Of a DNA stretch of 5,713 nucleotides, positions 1 through 5,605 are shown in pieces. Source of the DNA: Acidimicrobiia bacterium (GTDB taxonomy: Bacteria > Actinomycetota > Acidimicrobiia > Spongiisociales > UBA5794); assembly GCA_013001485.1 (NCBI GenBank), contig JABDMN010000160.1, positions 1-5,713 on the forward strand. Direction: 5' to 3'. Within the stretch, counting starts at the first letter, position 1; every line of letters starts with the position of its first letter. The notes under the pieces were generated by a model. The model was not told the DNA's origin, did no database searches, and saw only the letters and a program-made list of their open reading frames with translations. A program made the translations under genes and the position numbers.

Positions 1-178
1 CGGACCCGAGACGGCCGTGTGGAACTCGCCACCGCTCGCCCAGGGACTTCGTGGGATTCCATTCGGCGACTCGATCCTCGTCGTCGGCGGTCACGCCGTC
101 CCTACCGACGAGGTCGTCAACGGCTACACCCAGTGGATTGACGTCGGATCCGTTTGGCTCGTCGACATCGAGGAGTGA
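1..178 (+). CDS. C-terminal fragment of a possible Kelch-like beta-propeller protein
   Basis: The open frame enters from the left edge (first full codon at 2) and ends at TGA 176-178, leaving 58 residues. The fragment contains PLAQGLRGIPFGDSILVVGG followed about 20 residues later by SVWLVDIEE. A hydrophobic strand ending in Gly-Gly and then a Trp-containing strand is the layout of a Kelch blade (strand, GG, loop, W-x-hydrophobic-D). The end of the protein would then be the last strand closing a propeller. Codon use matches the downstream genes, so the frame looks real. The whole N-terminus lies outside the window, so cellular location, full length and function cannot be stated. It could also be another beta-rich extracellular domain. 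The stop is 100 bases before the transporter operon on the same strand, so the two could be co-transcribed, but nothing shows this. Confidence 0.6.
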   Translation, partial: GPETAVWNSPPLAQGLRGIPFGDSILVVGGHAVPTDEVVNGYTQWIDVGSVWLVDIEE

Positions 179-278
179 TCGTGTGGCAGAAGAGACGCCA
201 CTGACCCGGAGTCGAAGGCTCCTCATTCTGGGGATCCACCGACGCCTTCGATGACCACGACTGACCTAGGTTGAGATC
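179..278 (+). other. Intergenic gap upstream of the ABC exporter operon
   Basis: This 100-base spacer has no convincing gene and no good sigma-70-type -35/-10 pair. It contains an 8-bp inverted repeat (annotated separately) and a tiny start-to-stop frame at 251-274 (MTTTDLG) that ends four bases before the permease GTG. That frame is too short to call. A weak AGG at 268-270, eight bases before GTG 279, may serve as the permease ribosome binding site. The operon promoter may be here in a form not recognisable by eye, or it may lie upstream of the window. Confidence 0.4.
212..251 (+). repeat. 8-bp perfect inverted repeat (possible weak terminator or operator)
   Basis: TCGAAGGC at 212-219 is the exact reverse complement of GCCTTCGA at 244-251, with a 24-base spacer. 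As RNA this gives an 8-bp stem with a large loop and no downstream U-run, so it is a poor intrinsic terminator. As DNA it could be a dyad operator about 30 bases upstream of the permease start. It is the only dyad I saw in the gap. Function is not established and chance is possible. Confidence 0.3.
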
Positions 279-2984
279 GTGCATCGCCTAACCCGCATGC
301 TCGGCGCTAGAACATCCGGTGGCTGGACCGGCTGGCTGGCCTTCGTAGCTGTCTTCGCCATATCTGTCGCCGGTGTCGCCTCGGGACCCGTCTTCCTCGA
401 AAGCGTCGGCGACGCCATCGCCGTCGATGCGGTGGTGAGCCAACCACCCGCCGCCAGAGCCTTTGTCGATGCCTTCGACGAAGGGTTCCGTGAAGGCAGC
501 GACCTGGTGGCCGATTCGCTGGCCAGTGTCTCCAGCCTCGACCGCGGCCCTATCACCTACTCAGTGGGCGCCATCCGGACTTCGGTGAGCAACGGTGCGC
601 TGACTTCAGGTGCACAGATCCGGCTCGTCTATCACGAAGGTGGCCTCGAGCAGCTCACACCGGTAGCGACGTCCGGCGAACCAGGGGTGTGGATCGGCCA
701 ACGCCTCGCCGCAGTGCTCGGTGTCGGGGCGGGGGACCGCTTCCTCATCACCGACCCCGAATGGACTCTCGATGTTCCCCTGGCCGGCATCTACAGAGAC
801 CTCGACCCGGCCGACCTCGGATCGTTCTGGAGCCGGCTGCCTGCCGAGATCCGGCCGCGATTCGACCTGGTCTTCAAGAAGGTTGAGCCCGAACTGATTC
901 TCGCTGACGAGGAGACCTTCTATCTGCTGGTTGGCGGACTCACCGACGAGGAGCGAAGGGAGAGCTCGATTTCGCTTGGTGTCGAGGACTTCCCGCCGCT
1001 GAGCGGCAGGGCGTGGTGGCAGACCACGCCGTTCACCGGTGAGACAGGGGCCGACCTCCTCCGCACAGCCGACGAGCTGTTCGACCTCCAGACAGCGTTT
1101 GTGGACCCGACCGACCCCCTTGGCGGCCAGCTGTCTGCGGCGGGCATGCCACGGGTCCGCATCGACACCGACCTGTTCGGCATCACCAACGACATTTCCG
1201 AGGCCAAGGACCGGATCCAGCTATCCGTTGGCTCGGTCCAGATCACGATCGGCCTGGTCGGGATGGTCGTCGTCGCCCTGGGCGCCTGGTTCGTCGCCCG
1301 CCGCCGCCGCAGAGAGATCCGAATGTGGACTATCGAGGGCCGCTCACCATGGGCCCTGGGGCTCGAAGCGGTCGTGGGCGCGGCCCCGGCCGCCCTCATC
1401 GGCGCAGTCGTCGGGGCTGCGGCGATCCCGTTCCTGGTGAGTGCGCTCGGACCGGCATCCAACCTCCACCCCGAAGCCCTCAGCTATCCGCTCATCGTCG
1501 GAGTCGCGGCGGCCGGACTCGCCGTCACCGGCGTCGTCACCGCGATGGCGGCAGTCCGGATCCTCAACGTCGAGAACCGCAGCCTGGCGCCTCGCTGGGT
1601 TTCGGACCTGGCGTTGTATGGCATCGCCGTGACGCTGGCCGTTCAGCTTGTCGTCGGCGAGCCCGTGGACCCGACGGGCCAGCTCAACCTGGCCGCGGTG
1701 CTCTTCCCCGTGATAGGGACCGCAGCCCTGGTGGTCGTGGGGTTGAGGGTGCTGTCGCTGATCGCGTTCAGGTGGCGTACCGCCGGAGCTGGTTTGCCCA
1801 CGCCGGCCTTCCTGGCGTGGCGGCGCGTAGCTGCAGCGCTCACCGGAAGCGTCGCAGTCGTGGTGCCCATTGCCGTCGCCATTGGCACCGCAGCCCTGGC
1901 GTCCTCGCTGACGGCTTCGCTGAGCTTGTCGCTCGATGCCAAGTCGCTCGTCCAGGTGGGGTCGGAGGTCTCCGTTTCCCTTCCCCGCACCGGGGTGTCG
2001 GTGGAACTGCCCGACGGCTACAGCCTTGTGAGGACCGGCACCGCTACGTCCCAGGGTCGCGAGCCAGTGATGATGATCGTGATCGACCCGGCCAGCTACG
2101 CAGCTGCGGTGCCTTGGGATGAGGTGCTCGGCGGAGACCTGTCAGCGGTGCTCGAGTTGCTGGCCGATGGCACTGGTGAGAGGGTCCCGACTGTCGTCGC
2201 CAACCGCACCGGCCGGTTCCCTGACAGCGGATCACGTCGCACCCAGGACCTGACCCTGGCCTATGAGGTAGTTGGTGAGGTCGAGGCCATCCCGCTGATG
2301 GCGGCGCGGAGAACCACGATGCTGGTTCGCCGAGACACTGTGCTCGCCTGGGCACAAGCCAACGCCGAGATCAGCGGGTGGAGCGACCTCGAGCTCGAGG
2401 CCGGCGATGAACCTGTCGACGACAACGACCTGCTCCTGGCGCTCCAAGCGTGGCTGGTGAGCACGGACAGTCCGGGCGGCGTTGCCGACTTCCTCGGCAG
2501 CATCGGCCAGTCACCGAACCTCCTCCAGACCAGATCGGGCGCCCTCGAGGATGCCTCCTTCTCGGCTCCCCGCTGGGCCTTCGACTACCTCCGGCTGCTG
2601 GCCTTCGTGTCGATCCCGCTGGCGATCGTCGTCTATGCGTTCGCCGTCGTCGAGGAACGGCGACGAATCGCGGTAGCTCACGCCCTGTTGCGCCGTATGG
2701 GCGTCGGCAGGAGCTCGGCGAGTGCCGCGCTCGCCATCGAGGTCGCTGCCCTGATCGCCCTCGCATCTCTTCTCGGGCTGGCTACTGCAGCAGTGCTCAC
2801 CTTCACGGTCGCCGGCCAATTCGACCCCCTCCCCAGACTCTTGCCACAGCTGACTCCGGTCATCGCCGCCGGTGCTTTCGCCCTCGCCGCTCTGATCGCT
2901 TTCGTCGGGGCAACGGTCGTGTGGTGGTCGGCCCGTCGCTCGGCGGCCCGCGCCGACATCGCGGAGGTGCTCCGTGTCGGTTGA
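279..2984 (+). CDS. ABC exporter permease with two FtsX/MacB-type halves (ten predicted helices)
   Basis: This is the membrane subunit of an FtsX/MacB-superfamily ABC transporter, 901 residues, acting in the cytoplasmic membrane. Predicted helices lie at about 17-40, 321-340, 363-388, 403-428, 444-460, 470-497, 519-544, 770-791, 816-845 and 858-884. Two large extracytoplasmic domains lie at about 41-320 and 545-769. Each half has the FtsX pattern of a helix, a basic cytoplasmic loop (RRRRREIRMWTIEGRSPW near 341-358; EERRRIAVAHALLRRMGVG near 792-810), then two more helices. The end, WWSARRSAARADIAEVLRVG, matches the typical D-x-A-E-x-L-R tail of these permeases. Ten helices with two external domains fit the YbbP/LolC-like 'double' type and not the BceB type, which has one external domain. 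GTG 279 is the first start after an in-frame TAG (267-269); ATG 297 is an alternative without a better ribosome site. The stop overlaps the first ATPase gene. Substrate is unknown: such systems export lipoproteins, lipids, peptides or drugs, or transmit mechanical force. Confidence 0.9.
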   Translation: MHRLTRMLGARTSGGWTGWLAFVAVFAISVAGVASGPVFLESVGDAIAVDAVVSQPPAARAFVDAFDEGFREGSDLVADSLASVSSLDRGPITYSVGAIRTSVSNGALTSGAQIRLVYHEGGLEQLTPVATSGEPGVWIGQRLAAVLGVGAGDRFLITDPEWTLDVPLAGIYRDLDPADLGSFWSRLPAEIRPRFDLVFKKVEPELILADEETFYLLVGGLTDEERRESSISLGVEDFPPLSGRAWWQTTPFTGETGADLLRTADELFDLQTAFVDPTDPLGGQLSAAGMPRVRIDTDLFGITNDISEAKDRIQLSVGSVQITIGLVGMVVVALGAWFVARRRRREIRMWTIEGRSPWALGLEAVVGAAPAALIGAVVGAAAIPFLVSALGPASNLHPEALSYPLIVGVAAAGLAVTGVVTAMAAVRILNVENRSLAPRWVSDLALYGIAVTLAVQLVVGEPVDPTGQLNLAAVLFPVIGTAALVVVGLRVLSLIAFRWRTAGAGLPTPAFLAWRRVAAALTGSVAVVVPIAVAIGTAALASSLTASLSLSLDAKSLVQVGSEVSVSLPRTGVSVELPDGYSLVRTGTATSQGREPVMMIVIDPASYAAAVPWDEVLGGDLSAVLELLADGTGERVPTVVANRTGRFPDSGSRRTQDLTLAYEVVGEVEAIPLMAARRTTMLVRRDTVLAWAQANAEISGWSDLELEAGDEPVDDNDLLLALQAWLVSTDSPGGVADFLGSIGQSPNLLQTRSGALEDASFSAPRWAFDYLRLLAFVSIPLAIVVYAFAVVEERRRIAVAHALLRRMGVGRSSASAALAIEVAALIALASLLGLATAAVLTFTVAGQFDPLPRLLPQLTPVIAAGAFALAALIAFVGATVVWWSARRSAARADIAEVLRVG
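2963..2967 (+). promoter_or_regulatory. Strong Shine-Dalgarno (GGAGG) fixing the start of the first ATPase
   Basis: GGAGG lies inside the last codons of the permease, six bases before GTG 2974. It supports GTG 2974 as the true ATPase start, and therefore an 11-bp overlap with the permease. This is the best ribosome site in the operon and suggests that the ATPase is also translated by independent initiation. Confidence 0.75.
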
Positions 2985-3789
2985 GCTCGCCATCACGGCT
3001 TCGGCCCTCATCAAGGTGTACGGGGCCGACCGAGGTGTCGTCCAGGCCCTGCGTGGAGTCGATGTGGCGGCACGTCCGGGAACAGTCACTGCCATCGCCG
3101 GGCCTTCGGGAAGTGGCAAGAGCACCCTGTTGCGTCTGATGGCAGCGATCGAGACACCAACCGCGGGTGACGTCAGCCTGGCCGGCGTGTCGGTGACCAC
3201 CATGTCGCCGCGCCAGCGCCGGGCACTGCGGCGCCGCACAGTGGGATACGTCCATCAGCGACCAACCGACAACCTGCTCCCCGATCTGACCATCGGTGAG
3301 CAACTGTCTCTGGTGGCCCGGCACCGCCAGGTCGACCCATCGGCAATCGGCCCGGTCACCGACCTGCTTGGACTCACGGACCGGCTCGGCCACCTGCCGG
3401 GCGAGATGTCTGGAGGCGAACAGCAACGAGCGGCAATGGCACGGGCGTCGGTCGGCAGCCCGGCCGTCATCATCGCCGACGAGCCCACGGCCGAACTCGA
3501 CAGGGCCACCACCCATCAGGTGTGCGACCTGATGGCTCAGGTTGCGCAGGACCGCTCCGCAGCCGTCGTCGTCGCCACCCATGACCCGGAGGTGATGGAG
3601 AGGGCCGACCACGTGTTGTTCCTGCGAGACGGGGCCGTGCAGTCTGAGACCTTCGAGGGCGAGGAACGAGCGGTCATCGACTCGACAGGGAGGATCCAGC
3701 TGCCCCCGGAAGTCCTCGCCTGGTACCCCGACCAGCGGGTACGGCTCGAATTCGACCCAGAGACGAACACGATCGTGATCAAGCCATGA
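2974..3789 (+). CDS. ABC transporter ATPase (MacB/LolD type) with a C-terminal AbrB-like tail
   Basis: This is a cytoplasmic ATP-hydrolysing subunit of 271 residues that should power the adjacent permease. The nucleotide-binding motifs are intact: Walker A GPSGSGKST at 43-51, Q-loop Gln95 (VHQRP), signature MSGGEQQR at 145-152 (an LSGGQ variant), Walker B VIIADEP at 165-171 with catalytic Glu170, D-loop AELD at 173-176, and switch His203 (ATHDPE). MacB/LolD ATPases normally end about 25-30 residues after the His switch. This one runs on with residues 232-271, whose pattern V-x-D-x-x-G-R-I-x-L-P-x-E-V followed by a short acidic beta-hairpin ending IVIKP resembles the AbrB/MazE/SpoVT swapped-hairpin fold (compare VDELGRVVIPIEL in B. 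subtilis AbrB). I recall similar tails on some actinobacterial ATPases of this class, so it may be a conserved subfamily trait. The tail may mediate dimerisation or regulation, or less likely DNA binding. The stop overlaps the next gene by ATGA. Confidence 0.92.
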   Translation: MSVELAITASALIKVYGADRGVVQALRGVDVAARPGTVTAIAGPSGSGKSTLLRLMAAIETPTAGDVSLAGVSVTTMSPRQRRALRRRTVGYVHQRPTDNLLPDLTIGEQLSLVARHRQVDPSAIGPVTDLLGLTDRLGHLPGEMSGGEQQRAAMARASVGSPAVIIADEPTAELDRATTHQVCDLMAQVAQDRSAAVVVATHDPEVMERADHVLFLRDGAVQSETFEGEERAVIDSTGRIQLPPEVLAWYPDQRVRLEFDPETNTIVIKP

Positions 3790-4424
3790 GCCAGCTTTCT
3801 GCCATCGGAGTCAGCCGCACCTATCAGCGAGGGTCCGAGATCATCCGAGCCGTCGATGACGTGACCCTCCATCTCGAGCCAGGCGTGGTGACCGTGCTTC
3901 AGGGCCCGTCAGGATCGGGCAAGACGACGCTGCTCAACCTGTTGGCGGGCTGGGAGCGTCCCGATGCTGGGCACATCGAGTGGGAGGGCACGGACCGAGA
4001 TCCGTCCGGGCTCGGTTGGACGGATCTCTCGGTCGTCCCGCAACGCGTCGGTCTGCTTTCGGAGCTGTCAGCGATCGAGAACGTGACATTGGCGGCTCGG
4101 GTCCGTCACGAGGCCACCGACCTCGATGGATTGTTTGCCCGGTTTGGTCTCGAGGAACTCGAGCACGCGTTCCCCGACGAGCTGTCCGCCGGTCAGCAGC
4201 AACGGGTCGCCATCACCCGGGCCCTTGCCGACAGACCGGCTGTGGTGCTGGTCGACGAACCAACGTCGTCCCAGGACGAGGAGAACGCCCACCTCGTCCT
4301 TGGCGAATTCCGACGCCTCGCGTCCGAAGGTGGGACATGTCTGATCGCCAGCCACGACCCCATCGCCCTCGACTACGCCAACCGGGTGATTCGCATGCGA
4401 GACGGTCGACTCGAAGGCGACTGA
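3786..4424 (+). CDS. Second ABC transporter ATPase (MacB/LolD type)
   Basis: This is the second nucleotide-binding subunit of the operon, 212 residues, close to the usual size of a minimal MacB/LolD ATPase. Motifs in order: Walker A GPSGSGKTT at 40-48, Q-loop Gln86 (VVPQRVGLL), signature LSAGQQQR at 133-140 (Ala replaces the first Gly of LSGGQ), Walker B VVLVDEPT at 153-160 with catalytic Glu158, D-loop SSQD at 161-164, and switch His190 (ASHDP). All catalytic residues are present, so both composite ATP sites of a heterodimer could be active. It lacks the AbrB-like tail of its partner. ATG 3786 overlaps the previous stop as ATGA and has no strong ribosome site, which points to translational reinitiation and near-equal amounts of the two ATPases. 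A strong hairpin lies inside the gene at 3994-4033. Short inverted repeats at the stop codon (4417-4433) are not a convincing terminator. Confidence 0.92.
   Translation: MSQLSAIGVSRTYQRGSEIIRAVDDVTLHLEPGVVTVLQGPSGSGKTTLLNLLAGWERPDAGHIEWEGTDRDPSGLGWTDLSVVPQRVGLLSELSAIENVTLAARVRHEATDLDGLFARFGLEELEHAFPDELSAGQQQRVAITRALADRPAVVLVDEPTSSQDEENAHLVLGEFRRLASEGGTCLIASHDPIALDYANRVIRMRDGRLEGD
3994..4033 (+). repeat. Strong inverted repeat inside the second ATPase gene
   Basis: GAGATCCGTCC at 3997-4007 pairs perfectly with GGACGGATCTC at 4018-4028 around a ten-base loop. If T4029-C4030 are bulged, ACC at 3994-3996 also pairs with GGT at 4031-4033. It lies between the Walker A and Q-loop codons, in a region where MacB-type ATPases vary in sequence. 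It could slow ribosomes, affect mRNA decay, or be a by-product of GC-rich coding. No U-run follows, so it is not a standard terminator. Confidence 0.45.
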
Positions 4425-4464
4425 GTCGCTCAGGTCCTACCGCAAACCTGCCGACACTTACGTC

Positions 4465-4815
4465 ATGGAACCTGTGACAACCCTCGTGTTCAACGAGGAA
4501 TCTGCCTTGGCCGTGGTCGGAGGTGACCGGGAATTCCTCGGCACCATCCTGGGGATCTTTCTCGAGGAGTTGCCGAAGGCGATCGAGACGATCGACTCAG
4601 CAGTCGCCAACGACGACGACGATGCGGTGCAAAAGGCTGCCCACAAGCTCAAGGGTGAAGCCGGTGCCATTGGCGCCGAAGCCGTCGCCGTTGCGGCGAA
4701 GGATCTCAACGACAGCGCTCGCGATCGCAACATCGCGGCGTTCAGCGACCAGTGGGCCGCATTGCGAGCTGAGATCGAGCGCCTGATCCCGGTGATCCAG
4801 CCCTACACCGGCTAG
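4465..4815 (+). CDS. Stand-alone Hpt (histidine phosphotransfer) protein
   Basis: This small cytoplasmic protein of 116 residues consists almost entirely of one Hpt four-helix domain. The phospho-accepting histidine is His60 in AAHKLKGEAGAIGAE, matching the family pattern aHxLKGxaxxxGa. The segment before it, GGDREFLGTILGIFLEELPKAIETID, fits the Hpt N-terminal helices. An acidic run (DDDD near 50-53) lies in the turn before the histidine helix. Such proteins pass phosphate between a hybrid histidine kinase's receiver domain and a response regulator, as in multistep phosphorelays. No kinase or regulator is present here, so the partners must be encoded elsewhere. ATG 4465 is the first good start; no Shine-Dalgarno precedes it, so a leaderless transcript or coupling across the 40-base gap from the ATPase gene is possible. 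GTG 4474 or 4486 would shorten the N-terminus by 3 or 7 residues. The next gene follows after nine bases. Confidence 0.9.
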   Translation: MEPVTTLVFNEESALAVVGGDREFLGTILGIFLEELPKAIETIDSAVANDDDDAVQKAAHKLKGEAGAIGAEAVAVAAKDLNDSARDRNIAAFSDQWAALRAEIERLIPVIQPYTG

Positions 4816-4868
4816 ACCGAGGCCATGCCCCAATACATGTACACCGCGGCGGATGCCGCCGGTGTACA
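4804..4868 (+). promoter_or_regulatory. Two mutually exclusive hairpins around the start of the DUF3592-like gene
   Basis: Structure A: TGTACACC (4838-4845) pairs with GGTGTACA (4861-4868) and, after a two-base bulge, GGCGG (4848-4852) pairs with CCGCC (4856-4860) around a three-base loop, giving 13 bp. Structure B: TACACCGGC (4804-4812), the last codons of the Hpt gene, pairs perfectly with GCCGGTGTA (4858-4866). B would enclose the Hpt stop, the GAGG at 4819-4822 and ATG 4825 in its loop. A and B share the right arm and cannot coexist. A ribosome finishing the Hpt gene would block B. The 8-bp dyad in A could instead be a DNA operator. The pairings are seen directly; a regulatory role is inference. 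Confidence 0.4.
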
Positions 4869-5478
4869 GATCAACGCCACCATCGAGGCTTCGTCGCCCC
4901 AGAGTGCGCTCAGCCGTCTCCGCATGCAGGGCCTGGATCCGATCTCGATCGACGAGGTCGGAATCCCTGAAGAGGTGGTGGTGCCAACACAGGCATCCGG
5001 CCCTCGTCACTCCAGCCCTCCTCCGGCCCCCCGCCAGTTCGAGATCGGCCGGCTCTACCGATGGAAGGGCCCGCTGATGTTCTTTGCGGCCTTCTTCTCG
5101 CTGATCTCGTCGTTCATCTTCTTTGGATTCCTGTTCGCCGGCGCCGGGTTCGCCGCGTTGATGCCAATGGGGTTCGTGGCTATCGGTCTTGTGATTGGCT
5201 CACGAACGTGGCGAACCGCCGACAGCCGTGTCCGGGCGTGGATGTATGGCGCTGCCACCGAAGCCACGATCACCTCCATCGGGCAGGCCAGCTATCAAGT
5301 GAATGGTCGGAGTCCGTTCAAGATGGAATACGAGTACGTCGCCGACGGGGTGATGCTCACCGGGACCCGCACCACGTTCAGTGACGAGATCACGCATTAC
5401 GACCTCGGCGAGCCCATCTGGGTGGTCTACGACCCCGCCACGCCAACCGTTTCGGCCGAGTGGCCACCGATCCTCTGA
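4825..5478 (+). CDS. Membrane protein: GspF/PilC-like N-terminal segment, two helices, DUF3592-like domain
   Basis: This 217-residue protein has unknown function. Residues 1-45 follow the pattern of the extreme N-terminus of GspF/PilC (type II secretion/type IV pilus inner-membrane platform) proteins: an aromatic pattern MPQYMYTAAD, Gly13, I-x-A-x-S near 20-24, and A-x-x-x-L-x-x-x-G-L-x-P-x-x-I near 28-41. None of the PilC membrane core follows. A Pro/Ser-rich linker (about 55-72) leads to two adjacent helices at about 83-106 and 107-126. Residues 141-209 resemble DUF3592: ATEATITSIG, then YEYVADGVMLTGTR, then the closing strand EPIWVVYDPATPTVS, a typical V-x-YDP-x-x-P ending. It has no signal peptide, so the N-terminus is probably cytoplasmic, and a helical hairpin would put the C-terminal domain inside too. 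ATG 4825 has GAGG only two bases upstream, which is unusually close; the gene starts nine bases after the Hpt stop, suggesting coupling. The PilC resemblance could be convergent. Confidence 0.8.
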   Translation: MPQYMYTAADAAGVQINATIEASSPQSALSRLRMQGLDPISIDEVGIPEEVVVPTQASGPRHSSPPPAPRQFEIGRLYRWKGPLMFFAAFFSLISSFIFFGFLFAGAGFAALMPMGFVAIGLVIGSRTWRTADSRVRAWMYGAATEATITSIGQASYQVNGRSPFKMEYEYVADGVMLTGTRTTFSDEITHYDLGEPIWVVYDPATPTVSAEWPPIL

Positions 5479-5518
5479 CGCCCCGCCCCCAGACCGCGAA
5501 AGAAATGTCTCTCAAGGT

Positions 5519-5540
5519 CACCTGAAAACCACCTGTTGTC
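5519..5540 (+). repeat. Tandem 11-bp direct repeat (CACCTG half-sites)
   Basis: CACCTGAAAAC (5519-5529) is followed directly by CACCTGTTGTC (5530-5540). The CACCTG cores repeat with an 11-bp step, about one helical turn, so both would face the same side of DNA. The pair lies 25-46 bases upstream of the possible -10 at 5565, where activators often bind and contact RNA polymerase. It could be the binding site of a response-regulator dimer, though two copies of a hexamer can occur by chance. Confidence 0.35.
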
Positions 5541-5598
5541 CGACTTCTCGTCACCCTGAGTAGTTAGATTTCGCCTACGGAATGAGAGAGCCGTTCAC

Positions 5599-5605
5599 GG
5601 AGGGG
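5599..5605 (+). promoter_or_regulatory. Strong Shine-Dalgarno (GGAGGGG) for the exported-protein gene
   Basis: GGAGGGG ends five bases before ATG 5611. It is one of the two strongest ribosome sites in the window and firmly sets the start of the last gene, implying well-translated mRNA. Confidence 0.8.

Noticed and set aside
51..254. 67-codon frame overlapping the first gene and the gap.
   Set aside because: It is Ser/Thr/Arg-rich and out of frame with the better-supported 1-178 gene. It has no plausible ribosome site or domain.
251..274. Seven-residue leader peptide (MTTTDLG) just before the permease.
   Set aside because: It is too short, has no ribosome site and no run of regulatory codons. 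The matching ATGACCACG at 5611 is a short coincidence.
1325..2122. 265-codon open frame on the plus strand inside the permease gene.
   Set aside because: It is an out-of-frame reading of the permease. It is extremely Arg-rich, has no motif, and overlaps real membrane segments.
2387..2400. Perfect 14-bp palindrome CCTCGAGCTCGAGG within the permease gene.
   Set aside because: It encodes part of Asp-Leu-Glu-Leu-Glu using the genome's favoured CTC and GAG codons, so it arises naturally from codon use. It has no loop and no regulatory context.
279..2984. Assignment of the permease as a BceB-type bacitracin-resistance permease.
   Set aside because: BceB has ten helices but a single large external domain. 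This protein has two, after helices 1 and 7, which fits the duplicated YbbP/LolC-like form.
2511..3612. Long open frames on the minus strand (2511-3239 and 2860-3612).
   Set aside because: They lie antisense to the permease and first ATPase, whose domains are unmistakable. Their peptides are rich in Arg, Gly, Asp and His without domain motifs, as expected of shadow frames in GC-rich DNA.
4417..4433. Overlapping short hairpins at the stop of the second ATPase (GCGAC/GTCGC and CTGAG/CTCAG), considered as a terminator.
   Set aside because: The stems are only five base pairs, mutually exclusive, and not followed by a T-run, so they are too weak to call.
4434..4470. Possible cyclic-di-GMP riboswitch fragment before the Hpt gene (CCGCAAACC).
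   Set aside because: Only a few bases resemble the GEMM motif. The paired arms and the rest of the conserved core are missing, and the gap is only 40 bases.
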